Below, in pieces: positions 22,272-33,102 of a DNA stretch of 64,000 bases. The DNA lies in contig NC_049562.1 in the NCBI RefSeq assembly GCF_013368755.1, positions 5,332,001 to 5,396,000 on the forward strand, in the 5' to 3' direction. The DNA is from Talaromyces rugulosus (taxonomy: Eukaryota; Ascomycota; Eurotiomycetes; Eurotiales; Trichocomaceae). The position numbers and the translations under genes were made by a program. Position 1 is the stretch's first letter, and every line of letters begins with the position of its first letter. The notes beneath the pieces were generated by a model. The model had not been told where the DNA came from. It made no database searches and worked only from the letters and a program-made list of their open reading frames with translations.

Positions 22272-23123
22272 TCAGGCCAGCAACTTGGACTTGCAAGGAA
22301 GGTTAAAGTGGATTTCTCCCTTAAGAAGTTTCTCCTTCGCCACCTTGGAAAGCTCACCACTCAATTCCTGGAAATGATGTGCACGGGGATAGTCGCTGAC
22401 TTTACAGTGCCAGTCGCCGGAATCAATTTTGTCGTCTTTTGTGCTAAAGAGATCGGCGAGGTACTTGCCATATTCAACCTTGCCTGCAAGCTTTGGGCCA
22501 TCCTCGTCTAGAAACCCATCTCCTTTGACAATAGCGAGAATATCTTCCTGTACCCCAGGACCGCGACCGACTCCGGAAACATAGTGACCGGAGAAGCATT
22601 CGTAGATCATCATGTTGGGTTGATCATAGGGAACGGCTCCAGGTACATCACGCTTATCGTCAATGTCGCTCTCGATGGACAGGATAAAGATAGCAAAATA
22701 GTCTTTCAGCTCTACCTTCGGATCTTGAAGAACTATATCTCGTGCTTCCTCTATCCGGTACAGGTTCCCAAGCTGTCCGTTTGGCCAAAACGGTTGTTTA
22801 CCGACCTTATCCTCGGACGCAGAAGTCCTTAGGGGGTACTCATCAATTTTGTAATCTGAACCAGGACATTGAAAATCAATGATACCCTTAAGAAGATTAT
22901 GAAGACAGGAAACTTTAATGGCTTTTTCGCTTGTGTAAACAGCGAGTATCTTTGCAGGAGGTGGGCAGTCGTTGCGATCGTGGCCTGCCTCCGAAGTCTT
23001 TAGGAAAGACTCCTTACCAGTCGCCTCCCATGGGTCGACAATGCGAATTTCGCCGTGAGTCTTCTGGTCCAACAGCGTATATTTCTTTCCGTCAGAAACG
23101 CACTGGCGCGGTATAGGGGACAT
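22272..23123 (-). CDS. Hypothetical protein, 283 residues
   Basis: Single-exon open frame starting MSPIPRQCVSDGKKYTLLD, with no signal peptide, membrane segment or motif I recognise. It is moderately acidic and well structured (mixed beta-like segments such as YFAIFILSIESDI and MMIYECFSGHYVSGVGRG), with seven cysteines spread along it. A TATA-like TTTTATAC on the plus strand near 23237-23244, about 115 bases upstream, fits a promoter. Convergent with the preceding gene, with 160 bases between stops. Function unknown. Confidence 0.6.
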   Translation of the reverse strand: MSPIPRQCVSDGKKYTLLDQKTHGEIRIVDPWEATGKESFLKTSEAGHDRNDCPPPAKILAVYTSEKAIKVSCLHNLLKGIIDFQCPGSDYKIDEYPLRTSASEDKVGKQPFWPNGQLGNLYRIEEARDIVLQDPKVELKDYFAIFILSIESDIDDKRDVPGAVPYDQPNMMIYECFSGHYVSGVGRGPGVQEDILAIVKGDGFLDEDGPKLAGKVEYGKYLADLFSTKDDKIDSGDWHCKVSDYPRAHHFQELSGELSKVAKEKLLKGEIHFNLPCKSKLLA

Positions 23124-23702
23124 TTTGATAGTGTGGAGTGTGAAGCTTTGAGAGAATGTTAAAATTGGGAAGTCAGTCGAGATGTGATTAAGAAGAGAGT
23201 TGAGTTAATTTGAGACTGACGAGGAAGGGTGGCTTCCTTTTATACCTAAATTTTCGCCACTTCTTTTTTGCCCGTCGTTTCATCCTATTTTCGAGTCATA
23301 ACGGTGGCACATCGGAGTCACAAGCTTTTTGTGCCAGGCGGCAATGAGTTTGAATGACTAGAATGGCGAGTTTTAGGTGCCTGAGACAATGACAATAAAG
23401 GGGAAAAATAAAAAATTTGTTGCAAAGGTTTACTGCTTTTAGAGTTCTAGTTGAGAGGGAGCGACAAAGGCCGTGCCTAGACTGCTGAAAGAAATTCGAG
23501 AATTACTAGTTTCTCATTATTATGAGTGAAGATACTTGAAAAAATCAGAGGAGCATACTATACCCAGGCTAAAATTTCCAACGTAAACATGTACCATGGC
23601 CACTATAGAAATGTAAATCTGCCACTAAGCTTTACGCAACCAACCTCTGATCTCTGCACCTGTACATCTTTCCCCATTGATAACACACAGAAATAGATTA
23701 AA
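23124..23702. other. Divergent promoter region
   Basis: About 580 bases between the hypothetical protein and the DUF7770 gene. It contains the TATA-like site noted for the former and no further recognisable feature. Confidence 0.45.
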
Positions 23703-24554
23703 ATGACGCATCAAACTCAGCAACTTCAGCCGCAGGAGGAAGTATCACTCAGCCCTGACGCACCAGTCATCTTTGATCCACCGGGGCATGAGGATCAAAT
23801 AAAAAGCTACCTAGTGACTGCAGTACATGTGGTAGCTCTCCCACCTGTGAATCAAAACGCGGATAGAAACCGCTGGCTATTACTTCTCCAAGTTAAAGGC
23901 GACGAAGGAGATGAAACTGTACAGTTGGATCTAATAGGGGCCGCACCTGGGTCTATCCAATGCAAATTACTGTGCCACAAGGGACGTGAAGTCGATCCGA
24001 AAGGTCATTTCACAGGAATAGCCAAAGCGGCCAAGATGGAAGTACTGGCAGGCCACACAGTAGGAAAGGTACTAGGGAAAATGGAAGGATATGGACTTTT
24101 AGACTACGAATTTGCGATATCCATGGGTTTGTCTCCTCCCCTTCACTGATACATTTTATAACGGTTATCGCTAACGACCAAAAAAGGTAGACGGTCAGGA
24201 TACCGACGATGGATTGATCGGGTCGTTAGTTCCTTTCACAAGATGAACATTTTCCCTCCTCCGTCCTAGTCTGAAGAGACGTGGCAAGAGGCATCTTCCA
24301 TTCGGTCTGCTCTCGAAGAGGTTTGGGATAATCATATGCCTATGGCTACAAGCTTCCCCGCCCGTCTTGACGGTGGAACCTGGGACGAATTGAATTATTC
24401 GTCTAGATCAATAGAGTTGGCCGAGGCGCGTCGACGGGATGCAGCAAGTGAGGAGCTGCTATACCAGCGTGGTCTCCATATCGAACACATTCATCGTGAA
24501 ACTAAACTCGACTTACACGATTATGAGCAAATGTCAAACTGTTCATATTATTGA
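23703..24554 (+). CDS. DUF7770-type fungal protein
   Basis: Exons 23703..24126, 24187..24224 and 24270..24554 (introns of 60 and 45 bases) join to 248 residues. The pattern NRWLLLLQVKGDEG, then a short basic stretch, then the G-x-x-R-R-W-I motif (SGYRRWIDRV, largely the 38-base middle exon), then a helix with EEVWDNH, is that of the lineage-expanded fungal DUF7770 family, where the motif usually reads GCRRWI. The C-terminal ~70 residues go beyond the usual family end and are rich in Glu, Arg and His. The function of the family is unknown. The third-exon acceptor is the least certain boundary. Confidence 0.65.
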
Positions 24555-24775
24555 TCTTGTGATGGCGTTGAGAACAGTCAGGGGAAGGAGATATCATGAG
24601 TCATGTTTGGGTTCGTCTTTAGATATTCAAGAGAAATAATAAAATAATGATTGGAGAGGCAAAATCAGGCATAGAGAAAGCATAGAAGAATCTAATAATA
24701 GACTGCATTACATAAATTCACATAAATCTATTTTGACCCAGACGAACATTGAATATACAAAACTTTTAAGTTTGC

Positions 24776-27700
24776 TCAACTCGAAACGCCACCACGGCCA
24801 CCCACAGCCCCTACAGCTTGTAGCTGCTCTTGCGTCAACTTAACCTCTGGCAGCGGTCTTCCCCTTCCTGTCGGCCAGCTGATGAATCCAGTCTCTGCCA
24901 AGTACCGCAGGTATCGACCGACATCCTGGCGGCTAATACCATAGCCAGCGCTCTCATCAAGACCTGTCCAGTGGTGGGCGTCGGCTTTGAGAATCTTAAC
25001 TGCATTCTGATCGTCGAGTTCAGGAGCTTTGGTGTTTCCAGGGAGGTCGTTAATGCAGAAATGGAAAAGCGGCATCAGGGCGTGTTGCTCCTGATCTTTT
25101 TCCTGTCCACCAGCAGAAACATATCGCTCAAGCTCCTGTTTCCAGGCCTCGTAGCTAACCTCAGGAACTTCATATCCATAATACTCAAGCATGGAAAGAT
25201 ATTCGTTCATGCGCAGCCTGGGATGACCGGTGACATGAACAACTCTTACGCCATCGAGGGGGTTAAGCGCTGCAGCGACAACGACACGAGCAACATGGTC
25301 AACTGGTACCGAATTCACAGTGTTAATAATTCGCGGACGCGAACGAAGTTGGATTGATCCTTTCAAAAAGCGAATCAGGAAGTCGTCGGTACTGATAGAA
25401 AATTGTCAATAAAATTGATGTCAAGACGGAGTTAGCAGAGATACTGACTTGCAAGCACCGGTTTCAGAGGATCCAAGAATGTACCCAGGGCGGATAACAG
25501 AGCCTCGGAGTCCTCTTCTGCCAGCTTCTCTGACCAATTGTTCTGAAACCCACTGTTTTTATCAATTAGCACATTTTCATAAAATCACGCTTCTCACTTA
25601 CCTTTGTTTGCCCGTATCCAGTGCCTAGATTACGTCGACTACCTAGTAGATCATCGTCTTCAGAAATAGCGCCTTCACCGGTGCTGAGTTGTTTCTCCGA
25701 AAGAGAAATATAATGGTCTGTATCAAGGACACTAGTGGATGAGACAAAAGTGAAGATTTTTGGTTTTCCAATATTGGCGAGATTCATAGCTTCTACCGTA
25801 GAAAGCACGTTAGCTGCCATCATGTCTTGGTAGCGTTTGACCCAGTGCACTGTTGCACCGTTTGCGATTATTATGGACACTTCTTGAGCTAGTCTTTGCC
25901 AGTCGTCATTGCTCATTCCAAGCTGTGGTTTGGCAAGATCTCCAGCAATGCAACTCAATCGTGTTTTCCAGTCATCACGCCATAGACCGTAAGCCTTGAG
26001 AGAGCGAGTGAGGCGCTCCAAACCAGCTTCCGAATCAGTAGCACGAACATGGGCGATAACACGTAGTTGTCGGCTCGATCGCTCCAGGATATCTTTAATC
26101 ATAAATCCACCCAAGAAGCCAGTGGCACCGGTAATGAACACAGTTGGCTGAGCGGAGGCACGGATTGTGGAGGGATCTGCAGTCTGAAATTTGGCTGGAA
26201 GCTGTGTCAAAAGCTCATCTAAAGATTTGGCATATGCAGGATCCTCATCGCTGTCTGCTTGGCCATCGCCTCCACTCAGTTGCTTGTCAACTTGTGCACT
26301 GAATCCACTTAGAGTAGGATGTTCGTAAAGCGTATTGATGGAGACATTAGCTCTGGTTGCCTTGCGGATATCCAGCAACATTTGCTGTGCTAGTAAACTG
26401 TGACCACCGAGCGTGAAAAAATCATTGTCCAGCGCGATGCTCTGCTCGTTCAATCCACGAATAAGGCCGGACCAATTGGTCGCAATAGTTCGCTCAGTAT
26501 CTGTCATTGACTGCCATCTCTTTACATCCTCTTCTGATGCTGCCTCTGTTTGCTCGGCAATATCGGGGAAAGGGAGGTTAGGTTTATCGACTTTGCCATT
26601 CGGGTTGAGAGGCAGCGCTTTCAAAAAGATATATAAACTCGGGACGGCATAACTGGGTAAGCGACCTTTCAAGTGCTCACGAACTTCAGTCTGCATTGCC
26701 CGGAACTTTTTCAGGTAAACCTTGGTGACACCAAAGTCCGTGCCATCGTCCTCAACTTCTTCTAATCCACGTGCTTGGAGCCATTGCGGCCAACTTTTAG
26801 TTTCAGGGACAATGTAGCTGACTAAGGTCGGTTCCTCGTTCTTGTCTCGTCGGACAAGAGTTTTGCAGTCCCGGATTAGCTGGTTCTGGCTTAGATTGCT
26901 GTCGATGTCGTTAAGTTCAATGCGAAAGCCACGAATCTTGACTTGATCGTCAGCCCTGCCGGTACATTCGACATCTCCCGATTCCAAGTAGCGACCAAGA
27001 TCACCGGTCCTATATAGCCGATCGCGGGGACCTTTGTAATACTGTCTCCAGTTCTCGCCCTTGCTATTTTTCTTGTCTGCTTCAACCCAGCTGTTGTTGT
27101 CAACGAACCAGTTTGTGACAAATTTCTGTTCGTTCAGCGCCTGGTCGCCTCTATATCCTTCCGCCAGACCTGCTGCACGGACATAAATTTCTCCAGTCTC
27201 GCCGACACCACAAAGCTTTGTCCGATCTTCCCTGTTGACGACAAGAAGTTGAACGTTTTCCATTCCTCGTCCTGCTGGAACAGTGTCTTTGAGGTGATCC
27301 ATAGCGTGAGGATCTTCTGCTCTGCTCTTGAGGAGATAATAACTCACAGAGCGTTGAGTTTCGGTTGTTCCGTACATATTGATGATATTGACGTTTTCGG
27401 CCAGCTCCCGTAGAGCTTTGCAATCTCTGATGGTAAGGACGTCCCCGACAAAGAAAGCGCTTTTGAGGCTTGGGAAAGAAGTACTAGCTCCGCCTACGAG
27501 GATTTGACCCACTGCCGTACATTAGTCATTGTGTCTTTACGAGGGATATTTATCGACATACTGGCAGGAGTCAGGTGGGTGACTGTGGGTGTGTATTTAG
27601 CCATCCATTCAGCGAGTCTTTCGTGGGCAATGTCGGTTCGTGAGGGCACCAATAATTGAGCACCCAGGAATAGGGGAGTAAAGACTAAATCATATTTCGT

Positions 27701-28712
27701 CAGTAATCTATCATTTTCAAATGGTGAATCTCCACCTACCATCACGTTGAATTGGATCGTGTGCAACTAAAAAAATATTAGCGCTCCAGATCATCGGGTA
27801 GTGTACCAGTCCTCATCACTTACTTCCACTAAGCATAGTGAATTTGCTTTCAGAGCTCAACTGAAATCGGTCCGCCATCCATGCAAAATATCTGCAAAGA
27901 CTGTAATGGCGACCTAGAACACCCTTGGGTCGTCCTTCAGAACCAGATGTGAACGATAACGTAGGGTTGCTATCTGGTCCGACTACAGCATCCGGACGCG
28001 TAGAAGCCTTTGAGCTGGCGGCAGCAAAAACATCTTGTCCATCTACCTCTCCTCCAGACAATATGCCATCATCGCGGATACGCAGGGAGGGCACTTCGGC
28101 TTTTAGTTGGAGATCGTCGTTGATATAGCGACGAACAATTGGGGCGAGGGGGCCGGCTTCATCCGTAGCCCTACCGATGTTGATCAAAGCGCTGGGCTGA
28201 GCCACCTCTAAATAAATCTTCTGTCTCGCTGGCGGATATGCTGGATCAAGTACAGTAAAGGTTGCCGCCGACGATAGGGTTCCCATGATAGCGACCACCA
28301 AGTCCACTGACCGATGGGCAAAAATCATAACGACATCGTCGTTTGTGATCCCCGCGTCGTGTAGATAATGCGCCAATGTGTTAGAAGCTTCATAAATCTG
28401 TTTATACGTAAAACGACGCTCGGGGCCTTCGGAGGAAGCTGTTTCGACGACGCATGTGCGGTCAGGGTGGCTTTTCGCTGTATTGGAGTTTTGTTAGCAA
28501 TGGTTCACGTAGTCATTTATCGCTGTCCAAAATGCGGAGAGAAATCACAAATACTGGTAATCCTTACCATTTCGCTCGAATATCTCTTGGATTGATCCGA
28601 CCTTGAAGAAAAACAATGGAATTAGCCGTGATATCACCACCACCACGCGGCACATTTAACGTACATAGCCTGACCAATCGAGGTCGGCCGTAGGGTCTGG
28701 TAATTCCCCCAT
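24776..28712 (-). CDS. Lys2-like aminoadipate reductase paralogue (A-T-R), N-terminally short
   Basis: Eight exons, complement of 28665..28712, 28568..28601, 27824..28477, 27740..27766, 27562..27684, 25602..27511, 25449..25552 and 24776..25391, give 1171 residues. Order: adenylation domain with [14 protein letters not shown] (~201-214), [18 protein letters not shown] and the A10 [11 protein letters not shown]; thiolation site LGGHSLL (Ser ~667); NAD(P)H reductase with TGATGFLGG (~757) and the YGQTK catalytic pair (Tyr928/Lys932). This matches fungal alpha-aminoadipate reductase, which reduces aminoadipate to the semialdehyde in lysine synthesis. Typical Lys2 has ~1400 residues with an extra N-terminal ~200-residue domain; here an in-frame TGA precedes the ATG. 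A TGAGTCA site lies 126 bases upstream. It may be a paralogue with another carboxylate substrate. Confidence 0.87.
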
Positions 28713-28837
28713 CTTTTTGCGGTTTCAGCTCGCTACTGATGCGAACAATAGCTCCTCAATCGAGAAAATTCAATTGATGCAATATGCCGAGTACGAAAAA
28801 AAATATCTCGCTCGACGTCAACAAAATTGTTCGGCGG

Positions 28838-28844
28838 TGAGTCA
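28838..28844. promoter_or_regulatory. TGAGTCA, Gcn4/CpcA (CPC1) type site
   Basis: Perfect match to the near-palindromic bZIP site TGA(C/G)TCA bound by Gcn4 in yeast and CPC1/CpcA in moulds, 126 bases upstream of the Lys2-like ATG. Amino-acid biosynthesis genes are the classical targets, which suits a Lys2 relative. A single heptamer can occur by chance. Confidence 0.5.
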
Positions 28845-29478
28845 TGCGAAATCGGCGTGGGGAAGTCGAGGCTAACCAATAAAAGCGTAGTGCGGTGCTC
28901 CACTCTGGCCGCGCTTTGCCGAACCAAAAGACGTCATCGTCGGATATTCAAGTCTACATTATTTTACCATGAATTGTTAGTACGTAGTATAAAAAGGCAT
29001 ACTCACTGGCCAACCCTGCATTGCTGTCTATTTTTACATTGCATTTTTAAACCCATTCAAAAGTATGACCATAGCATAAAGAACCAGGCCGCTGGTATTT
29101 CATTACGCAGGCCCCCCCTTTTATTGTGAGACAGAAAGTGGCCATTCTATTCCTACCTCTCTAATGCCGACACTACGGAGTACATAAATTGCATAATAAT
29201 CTAGAACTAATATATTCATTGTCTCATCAATGGATTCCGTGTGCAATAGAGTTTTCCGCCCCGTCGCTGATTAACTACAACATTAGCTGAGTATCCATCC
29301 CGCCGGCTTGCTTACATGAATCTTGGATGACATTCATTGATACCTGTCAACTGGCGTCTCATTCTCTAGTAATTTATGCAAGTCTGGACCAAATATATTA
29401 TTCATCAATTACCTCGGCTTATGAATGTTTACAACGGAGGATTCGGTTCACGCTAGTGGTATGAATCGGGGCGAACAC

Positions 29479-29486
29479 TATATAAA
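29479..29486 (+). promoter_or_regulatory. TATA box of the GST-like gene
   Basis: TATATAAA, 90 bases before the ATG at 29576, in an otherwise mixed-composition promoter. Confidence 0.5.
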
Positions 29487-29575
29487 TCTCAGGATGCCAC
29501 CTACCAATCTCCACATCCGAAGAAACATTTGGACACATCAATTTAACTAGTTATATTTATTTTATTTGTTTCACG

Positions 29576-30232
29576 ATGGCAACTCTACTTCAACCTACTC
29601 ATATCAGGCTCTTCTATAGCCCCGGCGCATGCTCCTTCGCACCTCATTTTCTCCTCTTTGAAGCCGGCATTGATTTTGAGGCCGTGACCGTGCAGCGGGA
29701 TAAGCCGACAGAAGAACTACTACGCCTCAACCCAAAGGCTCGTGTACCTGTACTAGTCCTCAACGGCGAGGATGTCATTACTGAAGTTCCTGCTATTATG
29801 ACCGCAATATCCTACATGGTTCCGGACAAGAAACTGCTAGGTTCAACACCCCTTGAAACAGTCCGAGTATACGAGTGGTTGAACTGGCTCTCTGGAACCT
29901 TGCACGGACAAGGGTTTGCTGGATATTGGCGAGCAAGTCGGTTCATTGAGAACCCAACCGAGGCCGATGTGCAAAAGTTAAAGACCCAAGGCTACAAGAC
30001 CGTCCAAGCCGCGTTCAAAATGATCGAAGAAAAGCTTGCTACCTCGGACGCTGTCTTTGCAGTCGGAAGATCCCTGACCGTTGTAGATGCCTTCTTAGCA
30101 GTCTTCTACCGGTGGGGGTTCATACTCAGCATTGACATGAAGATATATGAAAATTATACAAAGTTATGGGATGCATTGAATCAGCGGCCAATGTTTGTTA
30201 AGACTTTGAGCTATCAAACTCAAAATTCCTAA
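29576..30232 (+). CDS. Glutathione S-transferase-like protein, beta-class-like N-terminus
   Basis: A 218-residue intronless protein. The thioredoxin-fold half contains RLFYSPGACSFAPHFLL, the SPGxCS signature in which Cys is the catalytic residue of proteobacterial beta-class GSTs, then NPKARVPVLVLNGEDVITEVPAI with the cis-Pro of VPVL and the EVPAI where canonical GSTs have E-S-x-A-I. The all-helical half ends with VVDAFLAVFYRW, close to the usual T-x-A-D motif. It probably conjugates or reduces small electrophiles in the cytosol. It is divergent from the Lys2-like reductase; co-operation is possible but unproven. The bacterial-type motif without introns raises an old transfer as one explanation. 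Confidence 0.85.
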   Translation: MATLLQPTHIRLFYSPGACSFAPHFLLFEAGIDFEAVTVQRDKPTEELLRLNPKARVPVLVLNGEDVITEVPAIMTAISYMVPDKKLLGSTPLETVRVYEWLNWLSGTLHGQGFAGYWRASRFIENPTEADVQKLKTQGYKTVQAAFKMIEEKLATSDAVFAVGRSLTVVDAFLAVFYRWGFILSIDMKIYENYTKLWDALNQRPMFVKTLSYQTQNS

Positions 30233-31298
30233 ATTCTTGCTAAGAATGTATATACACTTGTGAATGTCAGATTTTCCTCTTGCACCGCAGTTAATTTCCA
30301 TTCAAATCAGCCAAAAATTCCGAAAAATCCTGAATCAAGAATACCATTAACAATACTTGTCAAAACATTAAACTCAAGGGTGATTAAACTCACCAGCCAA
30401 GCATTAAACAATTTCAAACGTGATTGCTCAGTGCTAGTATTTTCAATAACAAGCCTGGCAGCCCGTTTTGCTTTAAGGGTCTAACCATCATGCAAATACC
30501 CCTCTTTGATACTAATTAACAACAAGTCGTCTGCTTCGTCATTGCATGTATGGACCAGTAGCGACGACCTTTAATTGAATCTATTTGCTCCTTACAGGTT
30601 ATAGCTATTTCTATTTATAGAAAATGAAGATGAGCCTCAATAAGATGATATTTAGTAGTATAGATAGGAAAATTATACCTACTGTACTATTAATAGAATA
30701 CTTGTTCACAACATTTTTTCCATCAGATGTAAATACTCCATAACTAAGTCGCTGGCTAGCTTCTTCAGATTCGATATCTCCAATATCCATGAACTTGGCG
30801 ATATAGACCGCTTAACACATTCATAAGATGTTCCCTTAATCAATTGATAGTTGAGAGTTCGTGTAATTGCATTTGATCTTAAAGCTTCAGATTAAATAAA
30901 GCTTTATTGTTTATTGAAGAATTGATAGGATGCGGGCTACCTCGATCTATCCCGCATTATTTGTGACTGAAACGTCATTGACCACGACGTTTGAAATCGA
31001 ATACTTATTATAATCTGCTAAGCAAAAATTGAAAAGCTCGCATAATGGTGACGTCTGTAATAAACTGTCTAGAATTGATGTCCGAGAGACTAAAGGCGTA
31101 CCTACCCCACTACGAAACACATCGTAACGGACCATTTCTTATCGACCATAACCCCTTATAAATGTTCTTATAACTCTTCTATGACGCTGGTGATACCTAT
31201 TTCCCGTTTTAATCGTCCAATTCAAGCAGTTAGACATTCCTATCCAACCATTAGCGAATCTTTTGTCAGGTGGTGGTCGCTCAGCAATCACACGCCTA
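30233..31298. other. AT-rich intergenic region (1.1 kb)
   Basis: Low-GC sequence between two plus-strand genes. I see no frame, repeat or RNA that I can name. Confidence 0.5.
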
Positions 31299-32858
31299 AT
31301 GTCTACCCCCCCAACCGAAGTCCCCTCCCGTAGAAAGGACGAAAGATTTAAAGAAATAGGTGCTCCTTGTGAATGGCCAGAGCTTTATCGGCCAGGTGGA
31401 TACCACCCTGTTCATCTCGGAGATACCTTTTCGAATGGTCGTTATAGGGTATTTCGAAAGCTCGGAGATGGCTCATATGCTACTGTTTGGCTTGCGGTTG
31501 ACAACATGTATGCTTATGTCTCGAAACTAAATGTATATTTCATTGCTGACAAACTATATCGCTCTTTTAGAAAAACACAATACGTTGCGTTGAAAATCAT
31601 GATGGCGAAAAAATCCTCTGCGTCCGCCAACGTAGAGCTTACTATTTCTAATCGACTCGAAGCCATGGCGCCAGATTATCCGTCCTCAAAGCATGTCATG
31701 ATGTCTTTAGACACCTTCGAGCACGATGGGCCGAACGGAAAGCATCGCTGCTTTATTTATGAGCCTATGGGATCAACTGTTACGTCCATGGTCGAAAAAT
31801 TGCCTTGGGATCCACCTAGAACGTTCCGCTCTCCAAGCCCTCACTACCCGAAATGGATGGCCAAACGGATTCTGAAACACGCTTTGACTGGACTAGATTT
31901 TCTTCATAAGAATGGTATTGTTCATGGGGACTTTCAGCCAGGAAACCTTCTGTTCTCAATCCGTGGTGATTTGAACTCAGTAGACGAGAGCAAGCTCCAG
32001 CAGAATAAAGCCAATATAACGGAGCCAATTGAACGACTAGATGGCCAAATCGACAAATGGGCTCCAAAATACTTGGTCATTAGTGAATCTCTCCACCAAT
32101 ACGCCGATTTAACCGCGAACTTGGAAATCAAAATATCTGATTTCGGTGCAGGTAAGAATCCTCTTATATAAGGGGAACATCCTACTAACACTGATAAAGC
32201 ATTCTGGGTACATGATCCACCAGAATCAACACTCAGTCCAGTTGCGCTGCGAGCTCCAGAGCTGATTTTCAAGGAGGGTTTTGACTCGAGCATTGATATC
32301 TAGAGTTTCAGGTGCTTGATTTACGAACTTTTGACTGGCGTTCAGTTGTTCAGTGTTTTTGAGATGGGGGGTGACGACAGAGCTGACACGGATGATGATC
32401 ATCTATTGGAACTTAACGACGTTATTGAGCCACTTCCGGATTTATGGCTGTCCAAATGGCCGCGGGCGCATAAATATTTCGGCCCTAATCGCGAAAGGCT
32501 GGTACCTGAAGACGAAGATGAAAACATGGAGGAGGATTTTAAATTTGCCAATGATGACGATTTTGATGAAGAGTATGGAAACGATGAAACTTATGCTGAT
32601 CATATGACCGATGAACTAGCCGAAGGCGAGAATTTAGAATATGACAAGATTTCGATTGTCGATCTTGGCTTAGCCAATGAACCGCCGATGATTACAAATG
32701 ATTCTCTAGAGGTCCAGTTCAACAAAAAGAAACCGGATGATATAGATTCCGAAGAAGCAAAGGTGGTTACGGAATTGATTCGCAAGATTCTTCGCTACGA
32801 ACCGTCCGAGCGACCAACCGCCGCGGATTTGCTTCAACATAGTTGGTTTAAAGACTGA
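31299..32858 (+). pseudogene. SRPK-like protein kinase interrupted by an in-frame TAG
   Basis: Exons 31299..31507, 31571..32151 and 32200..32858 (63- and 48-base introns) keep one frame from MSTPPTEVPSRR to LLQHSWFKD. Kinase motifs in order: Gly loop KLGDGSYATVW, VALKIM Lys, VHGDFQPGNLLF (catalytic Asp), SDFGAG, RAPELIF, then the helix that in relatives reads D-I-W-S-F-G-C. Here TAG (32301-32303) replaces the Trp codon and AGG (32310-32312) replaces the Gly codon. The frame stays open for 185 codons after the stop, with an acidic insert and a normal C-lobe end (KILRYEPSERPTAADLL). Translation to the TAG would give a kinase lacking most of the C-lobe. Either a recent nonsense mutation or mRNA recoding; labelled pseudogene conservatively. 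Confidence 0.8.
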
Positions 32859-33102
32859 GTCGGTCGATAATTAGGAACTCGAAAAGTGTTCCTTAGTTAA
32901 TCTATCTATAGTCAATTGGAATGTAAACTCATAATTTTATTCGAACGTTCTGCTTTCACCCGACCGGTCTTACCCATGATTGGATGGAGTACAAGTATCA
33001 AATGCGGGGAACCCCGACGTCAGATCGATTTCATCAGATCGAATTGTTCTTCTTCGATGCTATTTCTGATTAGCTTTTTGGATCCTGAGATAATTGCTCA
33101 CC

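Larger units (their letters stand above)
28713..29575. other. Divergent promoter region of the Lys2-like and GST genes
   Basis: About 860 bases. It contains a Gcn4/CpcA-type heptamer near the Lys2-like gene and a TATA box near the GST gene (both listed). A short frame on the minus strand at 28733-28927 is out of phase with the Lys2-like start and looks spurious. Confidence 0.6.

Noticed and set aside
28733..28927. Upstream frame that might restore the missing N-terminus of the Lys2-like protein
   Set aside because: It is out of phase, carries no similarity to the Lys2 N-terminal domain, and a TGA separates the real start from upstream sequence.
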